Notes under the pieces: generated by a model
The model's database searches: none
What the model was told of the DNA's origin: nothing
Seen by the model: only the letters and a program-made list of their open reading frames with translations
NCBI GenBank assembly: GCA_945863885.1
Contig: CAMAZY010000008.1
Span: 1 to 64,000, forward strand
DNA: 64,000 bases
Direction: 5' to 3'
Source: an uncultured Clostridia bacterium
GTDB taxonomy: Bacteria; Bacillota; Clostridia; Oscillospirales; Acutalibacteraceae
In this document: positions 8,657 to 16,212 of the stretch, piece after piece
Numbering within the stretch: the stretch's first letter is position 1
Layout: every line of letters starts with the position of its first letter
Program-made: the position numbers and the translations under genes

Positions 8657-8900
8657 ACTTAAAATCCTGCGGTACCACCCAAATTGATGTTTCCATCCAC
8701 TCTTCATTGCACAGATTATGCAACCCGACTTGATAACGGGTACGGCTCCCGTCGGTTACTACTTGCTTACGCTTTCGACCGCCCTCATAAGTCCATTCGC
8801 CAAAAGGCCGGATACCGAAATCACACCGTCATCGGCTCTCTAAAATCCGGGAACTAAAGGTTACTATTCTTAATCTCAGGTTTCGTTTCTTCATTTGTTG
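8621..8900 (-). promoter_or_regulatory. T-box riboswitch (Trp specifier) upstream of trpXYZ
   Basis: The minus-strand leader has every T-box landmark. There is an AGTA bulge on the 5' side of stem I, an apical AGAGA/GGTG region closed by CCGGAT/ATCCGG, and the 3' specifier segment GAA-TGG-A, with TGG = Trp at 8795-8793. The T-box antiterminator motif GGGTGGTACCGC is at 8680-8669. It ends in a terminator. Uncharged tRNA-Trp should stabilise the antiterminator and switch on tryptophan uptake. The specifier reading uses the known loop-E arrangement (AGTA/GAA). Confidence 0.9.
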
Positions 8901-8905
8901 ACACG

Positions 8906-8934
8906 ATTTTAGCACATTAAAGTCATGATGTCAA
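8906..8934 (-). promoter_or_regulatory. Sigma-A promoter of the trpXYZ operon
   Basis: Minus strand TTGACA (8934-8929), 17-base spacer, TAAAAT (8911-8906), immediately before the T-box leader. Confidence 0.85.
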
Positions 8935-8948
8935 GAGAAAAATGCAAT

Positions 8949-9440
8949 TTATTTATTTTTTTTATTATGCCGTCCGGGGATTCCGAAAAAGATGAATATG
9001 GTAGCGGGAACAATGCTCAAAGCAAAAAGCAACAGCATCAGCGGATTCGCCGAAAAATACAGATGCATCTGTCTGAACGCTTTCGGCTGTAACAAAACCA
9101 CAAGACCGATAATCACCGCAAAAACAGCATTGACCAAAACGGCGCCTGAGCCGGCATCTTTCGCTTTTTTGGCAAATTCGCTGTATTCAGTTGTTACAAG
9201 ATTGACAGCATTTTCTATCGCTGTATTGACAATTTCTCCCGAAAGGACAAGCGCACTTGCCAAAATCAAAGCACACCAGTCGCTTTTGTCAAGCGAAAAC
9301 CAGTCGGTCAACAGCAGAATAGAAAACATATACGTTACGCATACAAGGTGAATTCTCATGTTCCGCTCGGTTTTTACGGTTGCAGCCACGCCGCTTGCGG
9401 CATAATAAAAACTTTTGAATAAGGCTTTGAGTTTCTCCAT
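8949..9440 (-). CDS. dgkA: Diacylglycerol/undecaprenol kinase family protein
   Basis: A protein of about 163 aa. It has the DgkA signature EIVNTAIENAVNL and the downstream KDAGSGAVLVNAVFA. The hydrophobic segments match the small trimeric membrane kinases, which in Gram-positives phosphorylate undecaprenol. A C-terminal extension adds another hydrophobic stretch. The ATG at 9440 lies 4 bases after the ybeY stop and is preferred over the track's TTG at 9482. It is the last gene of the phoH-ybeY-dgkA unit, the order also found in Bacillus. Confidence 0.9.
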   Translation of the reverse strand: MEKLKALFKSFYYAASGVAATVKTERNMRIHLVCVTYMFSILLLTDWFSLDKSDWCALILASALVLSGEIVNTAIENAVNLVTTEYSEFAKKAKDAGSGAVLVNAVFAVIIGLVVLLQPKAFRQMHLYFSANPLMLLLFALSIVPATIFIFFGIPGRHNKKNK

Positions 9441-9444
9441 GCGC

Positions 9445-9951
9445 TTATTCGTCCATTGTATAATAGCTTCCGCTTCTGACAAGACCGAGTTGTGTCAATA
9501 CGGCTTCCTCGTGCTCTCTCATATGTACAAGCTCAAGTCCGCCTGCTTCATGATCGTATCCGAGAAGATGCAGCATCGAGTGTACCGTGAGAAAGGCTAT
9601 TTCTCTGTCAAGCGAGTGTCCGTAGACCTTTGCCTGCTTGACGGCGTGTTCAATCGAAATAACAATATCGCCTAAAAGCTGCGCACCGGTTTCGGGGTTG
9701 ACGTCGTATACGCCGTTTTCCCCGAGCGGAAACGATAAAACATCCGTTGATGCGTCAATGTTTCTGTGCTTACGATTCAGCTCATGAATCTGTTCGTCGT
9801 CAACGATTGTAACGCTGATTTCCGCTGAACCTTTGAACTTTTCATTGACAAGAACGGCGTTACAGCAGCGTCTTATCAGCATACGGACACCCGTCGGAAT
9901 TTTTACGGCATTCTGGCTGTTGCTGATGATAACCTTGATTTTATCTTTCAT
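9445..9951 (-). CDS. ybeY: Endoribonuclease YbeY (16S rRNA maturation)
   Basis: A 168-aa protein. The zinc-binding motif HSMLHLLGYDHE matches the UPF0054/YbeY signature, and the central DASTDVLSFP motif is also present. YbeY is a single-strand endoribonuclease acting in 16S rRNA 3' maturation and ribosome quality control. It overlaps phoH upstream by 4 bp and is followed by dgkA after 4 bases, so translation of the three is coupled. Confidence 0.95.
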   Translation of the reverse strand: MKDKIKVIISNSQNAVKIPTGVRMLIRRCCNAVLVNEKFKGSAEISVTIVDDEQIHELNRKHRNIDASTDVLSFPLGENGVYDVNPETGAQLLGDIVISIEHAVKQAKVYGHSLDREIAFLTVHSMLHLLGYDHEAGGLELVHMREHEEAVLTQLGLVRSGSYYTMDE

Positions 9952-10913
9952 TTCCTTTTCTTAGCCTCCTCATACTTTTCGTATGCTTTTATGATATCCT
10001 GAACAAGCTTGTGGCGTACCACGTCTTTTTCAGTAAAGCGTACGGTTTCAATATCGTTTACATTTTTCAGTATTTTTACGGCCTCAACCAGGCCCGACCG
10101 TTTTCCGTCAGGAAGGTCGATCTGCGTTACGTCACCGGTTACGACGATTTTTGAATTAAAGCCGAGTCTTGTCAGGAACATTTTCATCTGTTCAGGTGTC
10201 GTGTTTTGCGCTTCATCAAGAATGATGAAGCTGTCATCGAGCGTCCGGCCTCTCATATAGGCAAGCGGTGCGACTTCAATACTGCCTCGTTCCTGAAAGC
10301 GCTGAAAATTTTCGGCGCCGAGCATATCAAAAAGCGCATCATAAAGCGGTCTTAAATACGGGTCGACCTTTTGCTGTAAATCACCGGGAAGAAAGCCGAG
10401 CTTTTCTCCGGCTTCCACCGCCGGACGGGTCAGGATAATACGGTTGACCTGCTTGGAGCGAAAAGCGCTGACTGCAAGAGCCACGGCAAGATAGGTTTTT
10501 CCCGTACCGGCAGGTCCGATTCCGAGAACAACTGTGTTATTGCGGATGGCCTCAATATACTTCTTCTGACCGAGGGTTTTGGCTTTGATGGGCTTACCTT
10601 TTGCTGTAATACAGACGCATTCAGACGACATGGAAATCAATTTGTCGTCGTTGCCCTCATGCACCATGGATATCACGTATCGGACGTTTTGCTCATTCAG
10701 CGATTCCCCTTTATTGACAAGCGCCAACAGACCGTTAACGGCACGCCTTGCAAGCGAGACAGCTTCCTCGTCGCCTTGTATTTTAAGCTCGCTTCCCCGG
10801 CTTACCACCGTCACGTTGAACTCTTTTTCGATTATGTTGATATTTTCGTCAAACGAGCCGAAAAGACTGACAGCGTGCTCCATCCGGTCTATATTGATAA
10901 TACTTTCAAACAA
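9948..10913 (-). CDS. phoH: PhoH-like ATPase
   Basis: A protein of about 321 aa. Walker A is GIGPAGTGKTYLAVALAV, followed by the PhoH motifs LTRPAVEAGEKLGFLPGD and Walker B FIILDEAQNTTPEQ. PhoH-like proteins are RNA-associated ATPases found next to ybeY. The track start is a GTG (10922) fused to its own GAGG. A TTG at 10913 has GAGG at proper spacing and aligns with family N-termini, so I use it. It is first in the phoH-ybeY-dgkA unit and follows yqfD. Confidence 0.93.
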   Translation of the reverse strand: MFESIINIDRMEHAVSLFGSFDENINIIEKEFNVTVVSRGSELKIQGDEEAVSLARRAVNGLLALVNKGESLNEQNVRYVISMVHEGNDDKLISMSSECVCITAKGKPIKAKTLGQKKYIEAIRNNTVVLGIGPAGTGKTYLAVALAVSAFRSKQVNRIILTRPAVEAGEKLGFLPGDLQQKVDPYLRPLYDALFDMLGAENFQRFQERGSIEVAPLAYMRGRTLDDSFIILDEAQNTTPEQMKMFLTRLGFNSKIVVTGDVTQIDLPDGKRSGLVEAVKILKNVNDIETVRFTEKDVVRHKLVQDIIKAYEKYEEAKKRK

Positions 10914-10965
10914 TCGGTACACCTCAATCGCTTTAAAAACATTTAAATTTATCCATTATGAATTC

Positions 10966-10993
10966 ATTATAACACTTTTTTTAAATTTGTGAA
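10966..10993 (-). promoter_or_regulatory. Candidate sigma-A promoter for phoH-ybeY-dgkA
   Basis: Minus strand: TATAAT (10971-10966) with an extended TG (TGTTATAAT). The upstream TTCACA (10993-10988) is a poor -35 at 16-base spacing. Confidence 0.5.
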
Positions 10994-11023
10994 TAGATTT
11001 TCATCTTTTTATCCAAATAATTT

Positions 11024-12208
11024 TTAAGAATCCTGCTGATCAAATTCAATTTTTTGTTTGATCCCCATAAAATCAATACAATTCGCTTCATTCGAAATGA
11101 AAAATTTTTGTCCGTCTTCCCTGACACTGAGTTTTTTTTCGAGAATGCGTGTGTTTTTATATTTTTCATATTCTGTATCGGTATAATCATCAAAAAACAG
11201 CGTGTATTTCTTATCGGCATCTGACACGCAGTCTTCGTTATAATATGCCCTGGTTGTTTCACAAATATAAAACGGAAGCTTCGTTTGTCCGAAATACAAA
11301 GAGAACTTTTTTTCGTATTGCTCATACTCTTTTTCACCGGAGAAAAAGCCAAGAGGGATACTGAGTCCGAATAAGCCTATTTTTTTAACGGTTTTTTTAC
11401 TTTGAAAAGACTTGTAATGTTGCTTCATATTTTTTTCGATTGTCAGATCGTTTTCATGAATTGCCGTTATGATCCCCCTCGCCTCCATAAAGATGCAGGA
11501 AGTGTCACGGTTTTCGAATATACCGCTGATGATCAGGTCGCCTTTTTTTACACCGCTCCCCTCCGGGCAGGCTTTTGTGCCGTTGTGAACTTCAACGCTT
11601 AAAAGCACGCCGTCAAAATCGGCAATAATATTGCACGGGTCACAATAGGTTTCGTCCTCTCTTCTTGCTACATAATCCCTCACTTCAATGACGGCATGAC
11701 TGCCCTTGATATTGACCGAGACCCATGAAAGCTTCCCATTCAACGTGGTGATGATGTTTTCAGCCGCCTGAAGTTGATCAATATTCCGCCGGAGTGCGCC
11801 CGGATATACACCGGCTTGCCCGGCCGCCGCAAGTATCGTTTGCCGGCTGAGCGTTTCCGAGCCTGCCGTTTCCACATTCCATATAAAAAGAGAAGCGATA
11901 CACATGAAAACGACAAAAAAGGCTGCGCCTACCGCAAGCCCGACTCTTTTTTCATTGCGTCTGAGAAAAAATACAAATCCGCGTTTTTCCTTACAACAAA
12001 TTTTACAGCCGGAAAGTCTTGCTATTTCACGCAGACGGCGGTATTCACCGGCTCTGATATCCGCTGTAACCGATTTATCATTGATGCTGACATGATTCAG
12101 AACAATGCCTTTTTGTGTACAAAGATTGAAAAAGCGTTCCGTAAAGCCGTCGGTAACGCAGAAAGTGATATAACCAAGAATCCATCTGTATAGTCTTAGA
12201 AAAAACAT
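11024..12208 (-). CDS. yqfD: Sporulation protein YqfD
   Basis: A 394-aa protein of the YqfD family (stage IV sporulation). Residues 1-85 hold an N-terminal domain ending in a Lys/Arg-rich stretch. There is one clear transmembrane segment (about 90-115, FFVVFMCIASLFIWNV), and then a long extracytoplasmic part containing LSWVSVNIKGSHAVIEVRD and GVKKGDLIISG, both typical of the family. An AGGGGAT site precedes the ATG. It follows yqfC by 76 bp and precedes phoH, the order conserved across spore-forming Firmicutes. Its molecular role is unknown. Confidence 0.9.
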   Translation of the reverse strand: MFFLRLYRWILGYITFCVTDGFTERFFNLCTQKGIVLNHVSINDKSVTADIRAGEYRRLREIARLSGCKICCKEKRGFVFFLRRNEKRVGLAVGAAFFVVFMCIASLFIWNVETAGSETLSRQTILAAAGQAGVYPGALRRNIDQLQAAENIITTLNGKLSWVSVNIKGSHAVIEVRDYVARREDETYCDPCNIIADFDGVLLSVEVHNGTKACPEGSGVKKGDLIISGIFENRDTSCIFMEARGIITAIHENDLTIEKNMKQHYKSFQSKKTVKKIGLFGLSIPLGFFSGEKEYEQYEKKFSLYFGQTKLPFYICETTRAYYNEDCVSDADKKYTLFFDDYTDTEYEKYKNTRILEKKLSVREDGQKFFISNEANCIDFMGIKQKIEFDQQDS

Positions 12209-12284
12209 AATCCATATCCCCTGATTGATAACAAAACGCCGAACGGTGAATGTATCGTTCCTTTCGAACAGATTAGGTCACTGC

Positions 12285-12554
12285 TTATGTACTGAATTCA
12301 ATCGAAACAATTGTTCCTCTGACGACGATCGTGTCCGTACTCGGCGAGCTGATTCCGAGACAATCGCCGCACAGTTTCACAATAACATTTCCGCAATTGA
12401 TTCTGACCGTTGTTTCACAGTATTCGATAATCCCCCGACAGCCTTCAATGGTTGCGGCCTTATTTGAGCACAGCTCAATATGCGGCATTTCAAATTCTTC
12501 CGATGAATCTGGAAAAGCGAAATCAGCAATTTTCTTTCTTTTTTCTTTCTCCAA
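12285..12554 (-). CDS. yqfC: Sporulation protein YqfC (YabP/YqfC family)
   Basis: A small protein of about 89 aa with the family pattern MPHIELCSNKAATIEGCRGIIEY and a C-terminal VRGTIVSIEF. YabP/YqfC proteins are expressed in the mother cell during sporulation; the exact role is unknown. The track start (ATG 12584) lacks a ribosome site. A TTG at 12554 has GGGGTGA upstream, and a sigma-E-like -10 overlaps the ATG, so the TTG is more likely. It is divergent from ylbJ, another sporulation gene. Confidence 0.85.
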   Translation of the reverse strand: MEKEKRKKIADFAFPDSSEEFEMPHIELCSNKAATIEGCRGIIEYCETTVRINCGNVIVKLCGDCLGISSPSTDTIVVRGTIVSIEFST

Positions 12555-12582
12555 AACAATCACCCCAACACAGATATAGTCC

Positions 12583-12611
12583 ATTTTATGTTTTTGTTTG
12601 TCGTTTCATAC
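12583..12611 (-). promoter_or_regulatory. Candidate sigma-E-type promoter for yqfC
   Basis: Minus strand GTATGAA (12611-12605), 14-base spacer, CATAAAAT (12590-12583). This resembles the sigma-E pattern (KMATATT-14-CATACAAT), and the gene family is mother-cell expressed. The -35 match is partial. Confidence 0.35.
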
Positions 12612-12656
12612 TTATATTTTCTTTGAACGGTTCATATTTATCAAAAGGGTGATAGT

Positions 12657-13781
12657 ATGAAAAAAAATAAAGCTGCTCAATCGGTTTCAAGTTTAAAAAT
12701 CGTACTGAAATACTGCATTTGTGTGTTTGCCGTATTCACCTTGGCGGCCATTACTTTAATTTTTCCGTCACAAAGCGCAAACGGGGTACGAAACGGATTG
12801 GAGCTATGCTTCAGAACGGTCATACCCTCCCTTTTTCCGTTTATGGTGATTTCAAGTTTTCTTGTTCAGAGCAACCTCACGTCAAAGCTCGATCGGATAT
12901 CCGGAAGACTGACCTATTTTCTCTTCCGACAACCAAGCTGTACCGGTTCCGTCATTTTCCTGTCGCTGATAAGCGGATTTCCTGTCGGAACAGAACTTGT
13001 CAGACAGCTTTATGACAGCAAAAAAATCACGAAATCTCAGGGACAGCGGCTTTTATTATTCTGCGTCAATCCCGGACCTGCTTTTGTCATCAGCTGTGTC
13101 GGCGTGCAGATACTCGGTTCGCAAAAAATCGGGGTGATTCTTTTTACTTCCGTTACACTTTCCTCGGTTATTCTCGGAATTCTGACAAGATTTATGGTTA
13201 TTCCCGAAGATGAAGCGGAATCGGTCAGGATTACTGACAATCCGAGACTTTCGCAGTCTCTCGTTGCGGCAGTTTCAAAGAGCACCAACTCCGTTCTGAT
13301 GATCTGCGGCTGGGTTATCGTGTTTTCCACAATTTCTTCTCTTCTTCAGACAGCCGGACTGTCCGAGGGCTTTGCTCTTTTTCTCGATTGCATACTTGAA
13401 GTGACAAACGGATGTTACCGGGCTGTCGGTACTTTTCCGATAAGCGTTGTAGCCGGTATTATAAGCTGGAGCGGTTTTTGTGTTCATTGTCAGGTTATGC
13501 CGGCGATCATAAAGCTTCGTCTCAATTATAAATATTTTGCGACAGGAAGGATTATTTGCGGCGCCTTAGCCTGCGTTATCTGCAGCTTTTTATTAAACAT
13601 TTTTTGCCCCGATACGGCTGTTATCAAACTCAACTATGACAATATAAGCGCAAAAAAACCGGAATTTCTTCCGGTCTCGTTGGGGCTTTTTGCCATGTGT
13701 GCGCTTTTTTTAATCGGCGACAGTGTGAGAATCAGGCTCAAAAGCCGCCACATCAGCCAAACGGCTATTGAAATAAAATAA
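12657..13781 (+). CDS. ylbJ: Sporulation integral membrane protein YlbJ
   Basis: A 374-aa multi-pass membrane protein. Conserved stretches include CFRTVIPSLFPFMVISSFLV, LISGFPVGTELV and FCVNPGPAFVISCVG, which match YlbJ, a sporulation protein with nucleoside-transporter-like gate motifs. The ATG has an AAGGGTG site. It is divergent from yqfC. The -10 region may be of the sigma-E type, but the match is weak. The family call is secure; the transported substrate, if any, is unknown. Confidence 0.9.
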   Translation: MKKNKAAQSVSSLKIVLKYCICVFAVFTLAAITLIFPSQSANGVRNGLELCFRTVIPSLFPFMVISSFLVQSNLTSKLDRISGRLTYFLFRQPSCTGSVIFLSLISGFPVGTELVRQLYDSKKITKSQGQRLLLFCVNPGPAFVISCVGVQILGSQKIGVILFTSVTLSSVILGILTRFMVIPEDEAESVRITDNPRLSQSLVAAVSKSTNSVLMICGWVIVFSTISSLLQTAGLSEGFALFLDCILEVTNGCYRAVGTFPISVVAGIISWSGFCVHCQVMPAIIKLRLNYKYFATGRIICGALACVICSFLLNIFCPDTAVIKLNYDNISAKKPEFLPVSLGLFAMCALFLIGDSVRIRLKSRHISQTAIEIK

Positions 13782-13847
13782 AGGTTATGCTATTATAGTA
13801 AAGCAGTATTTGTTTGCTGCGTTAAAACGATATCGGCGGTGAAATTC

Positions 13848-14063
13848 ATGCAGAAATATTACGACAGAAAAAAACACGATCCGAGATGTGAATACTGTAT
13901 TTATGCGAAGATTCCTCTTGACAGATCGGTTGCACTTTGTAAATTTGACGGTGTAATGCCGCTTGACAGCCATTGCAGACGCTACGATTACGACCCGCTC
14001 AAAAGAGTGCCGAAAAAGCTTCGCATCGATACCGATTACACAGCGGAAGATTTCAAGCTTTAA
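13848..14063 (+). CDS. Small Cys-rich conserved protein, function unknown
   Basis: A 71-aa protein with CEYCIYA near the N-terminus, a single Cys in ALCKF, and another in SHCRRYDYDP. This suggests a small metal-binding fold. Such proteins are common and unannotated in Ruminococcaceae-type genomes. The ATG at 13848 has a GGCGGTGA site; the track's GTG at 13839 lies inside it. It follows ylbJ in the same direction and is followed within 7 bp by the foldback repeat. Confidence 0.75.
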   Translation: MQKYYDRKKHDPRCEYCIYAKIPLDRSVALCKFDGVMPLDSHCRRYDYDPLKRVPKKLRIDTDYTAEDFKL

Positions 14064-14069
14064 TCATTA

Positions 14070-14231
14070 GGCAACCGCTAAAAACTCAAGGCGTTCGGCA
14101 TAGTGCACAAATGATGTCGAATTTTAGGCAAAAAACCGCAGGAATACTTTGCGTATTTCAAGGTTTTGGGGCGACAAAGGCGGCATTAGTTGGGCATTAT
14201 GACGAATGCCGGGAGGTTTTTAGAGGTTGCC
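14070..14231. repeat. MITE-like foldback element (~162 bp)
   Basis: The ends are inverted repeats: GGCAACCGCTAAAAACTC at the left and the complement of GGCAACCTCTAAAAACCTC at the right. The imperfect complementarity continues inward for about 40 bp and weakly to the centre, so the whole segment can fold into one long hairpin. It is flanked on both sides by ATTA, a possible target-site duplication. No ORF of substance lies inside. It sits in the gap between convergent genes. Confidence 0.7.
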
Positions 14232-14235
14232 ATTA

Positions 14236-15351
14236 TTATTTAAAATACATGAAAAGCTGGCACTTGATCATGCCGTTATAAAGCTTGCGGCGTTTATCCG
14301 CTTTTCTTGAGAAAAACACTTCGAAATCTTCGGACGGGCTGATGATATAATAAGCCCAGCCGTGCCGTCTTTCGAAACGCTCGCCCATCAATTTGTAGAT
14401 TCTTTCCGCCTCTTTCAGGTCAAGCAGTCTTTCCCCGTACGGCGGATTGCAGATAACGGTTCCCTTTTCGCTTTTCGGTGTGAAATCCTTTAAGTCTCTT
14501 TTTTCGAACGTGATATATCGGTCAACGCCGGCTCTTTGGGCGTTGGCTTTTGCTATGTCAAGGCAAGAAGAATCAATATCCGAGCCGTAAGCGACAAACG
14601 GGCTGTCATGCTTTTCAAGCGAGCGAGCCCGCTCTCTCTCCTCTTTCCAGATTTCCCCGGAAATATTCGACCAGCGTTCAGCGGAAAAATTACGATTGAC
14701 ACCGGGAGCAATGTTGTTGGCAAGCATCGCTCCTTCGATAAGAATCGTACCCGAACCGCACATCGGATCATAAAGCGTATGATAATCCCGCACCCTTGCC
14801 AAACAGCAAAGCGAAGCAGCAAGGGTTTCTTTGATCGGCGCACCGCCTGCCTCAAGACGGTAGCCTCGCTTATGAAGTCCGACACCGGTCGTATCAAGAA
14901 GCAGACTCACCTTGTTTTTCATGATCGAAAACTGAATCTGATGAACAGGTCCCGTTTCGTCAAACCATGAAATATTGTACTTAGACTTCAGTCTTTCCAC
15001 AACGGCTTTTTTGATGATCGACTGACAATCGCTGACAGAGAATAAAGCCGAGTTGATGGAATAGCCCTTGACCGGAAATGCGTCATACGCACCGATCCAT
15101 TCCTCCCACGGCAAAGCCTTCGTGCCCTGAAACAAATCTTCAAAGCTCATCGCTTCAAATGAACCGACAAGAATCTGTACTCTTTCGGCGTAGCGTGAAC
15201 AAATATTGACTCTTGCAAGAATGTTCTCGTCGCCGGAAAACAAAACTCTTCCGTTTTCAGCAGCAACATCGAATGCACCGAGATCTTTCAGTTCATCGGC
15301 AATCAGTTTTTCAAGACCCAGAAGACAAGGGATAACAAAATTTATTTTCAT
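14236..15351 (-). CDS. THUMP-domain class I SAM-dependent RNA methyltransferase (RlmL type)
   Basis: A protein of about 371 aa. The N-terminal region (about 1-150) is a THUMP-type RNA-binding domain. The C-terminal Rossmann domain has DPMCGSGTILIEGA and the catalytic CNPPYGERL motif of N2-guanine methyltransferases. E. coli RlmL modifies G2445 of 23S rRNA. Single-domain Firmicute relatives (YpsC type) are annotated likewise. The ATG at 15351 is preferred over the track's TTG at 15360. The stop lies 4 bp from the foldback element. Confidence 0.88.
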   Translation of the reverse strand: MKINFVIPCLLGLEKLIADELKDLGAFDVAAENGRVLFSGDENILARVNICSRYAERVQILVGSFEAMSFEDLFQGTKALPWEEWIGAYDAFPVKGYSINSALFSVSDCQSIIKKAVVERLKSKYNISWFDETGPVHQIQFSIMKNKVSLLLDTTGVGLHKRGYRLEAGGAPIKETLAASLCCLARVRDYHTLYDPMCGSGTILIEGAMLANNIAPGVNRNFSAERWSNISGEIWKEERERARSLEKHDSPFVAYGSDIDSSCLDIAKANAQRAGVDRYITFEKRDLKDFTPKSEKGTVICNPPYGERLLDLKEAERIYKLMGERFERRHGWAYYIISPSEDFEVFFSRKADKRRKLYNGMIKCQLFMYFK

Positions 15352-15364
15352 ATTGTTCAACTCA

Positions 15365-15399
15365 TTTCAAAAAAGATCAGCGGCAGAATCCTGCCGCTG
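15365..15399 (-). terminator. Intrinsic terminator after hpf
   Basis: Minus strand: perfect 9-bp stem CAGCGGCAG / CTGCCGCTG (15399-15378) with a 4-base loop, followed by ATCTTTTTT. Confidence 0.85.
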
Positions 15400-15427
15400 A
15401 ATATTTTAACAGATTATTATTCCGAAA

Positions 15428-15958
15428 TCAATCTTCTTCAGGAATTATTAAGCCGTAACCGCCGTCTTTCCGGGCGTAAACAACGCAAATCTTGTCATCA
15501 TCACCGCTGTTTTTGAACATATAGAACTGATGATCCAAAAGATTCATCTGAAGGATAGCTTCCTCGACGCTTTCAGGCTTTAACAGAATCGACTTTGAAC
15601 GGACAACGTCGTAATTGTCCTCCGGTTCAAACTCGTCGATCGCATCAAATGCCTCAAAAGCACCCTCATGAAGTTTCTTTTCAACCTTCGTCTTGTTCTT
15701 GCGGATCTGACGCACAAGAGAGTCGACGCAGCGGTCAAGAGCATCGTTCATGTTGACAGCCCGCTCCTGAGAGCGATAGAACATGCCGTTATAGAAAATC
15801 GTAATTTCGACAATCTGTTCGGTTTTTTCAACCGTTGCCGTGATTTTCGCTTCGGCTTCGCTGTCAAAGAACTTTTCGACCTTTTTCAGGCGTTTTTCAG
15901 CTCTTTGCTTAAAGGAATCTCTTGGTGTACATTTTCTTCCGATAACCGTTATCTTCAT
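15428..15958 (-). CDS. hpf: Ribosome hibernation-promoting factor, long form
   Basis: A protein of about 176 aa that dimerises ribosomes into inactive 100S particles in stationary phase. The N-terminal S30AE domain begins MKITVIGRKC and contains NMNDALDRCVDSLVRQIRK. The C-terminal dimerisation domain includes SVEEAILQMNLLDHQFYMFKN and GGYGLI. An AAGGAG site sits 9 bases before the ATG at 15958, so I drop the first three residues of the track ORF. It is monocistronic with its own terminator. Confidence 0.95.
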   Translation of the reverse strand: MKITVIGRKCTPRDSFKQRAEKRLKKVEKFFDSEAEAKITATVEKTEQIVEITIFYNGMFYRSQERAVNMNDALDRCVDSLVRQIRKNKTKVEKKLHEGAFEAFDAIDEFEPEDNYDVVRSKSILLKPESVEEAILQMNLLDHQFYMFKNSGDDDKICVVYARKDGGYGLIIPEED

Positions 15959-16010
15959 AAAGGTCATCTCCTTTCTATATTAAACCCCGAAGGGCGTTAA
16001 ACCGATTGCA

Positions 16011-16080
16011 AGGCTTATTACAGTATTATAATAGCATAGTTATACAGAAAAATAAAGTGTTTTTACAAAATTTTATATAT
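16011..16080 (-). promoter_or_regulatory. Candidate promoter region of hpf
   Basis: AT-rich minus-strand stretch with TTGTAA, 18 bases, TATAAC, and a second TATAAT about 11 bases further on. The two are alternative -10 elements, so the exact start is unclear. Confidence 0.4.
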
Positions 16081-16154
16081 TTTTTACAAAGAACAAGCAT
16101 GGATTTACTTTCAACTAAATTGTATCTGCATAGTTTATACGCAATTTAAGAGGC

Positions 16155-16183
16155 TTGAAAAAAGACCATAAAAATGGTATAGT
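16155..16183 (+). promoter_or_regulatory. Sigma-A promoter for the metallophosphoesterase gene
   Basis: TTGAAA (16155-16160), 17-base spacer, TATAGT (16178-16183), about 30 bases before the start. Confidence 0.7.
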
Positions 16184-16212
16184 CTTCATAGAAAGCTTAA
16201 AAGGAGAATAAA

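Noticed and set aside
10981-11352. 123-aa minus-strand ORF
   Set aside because: It is another frame inside yqfD.
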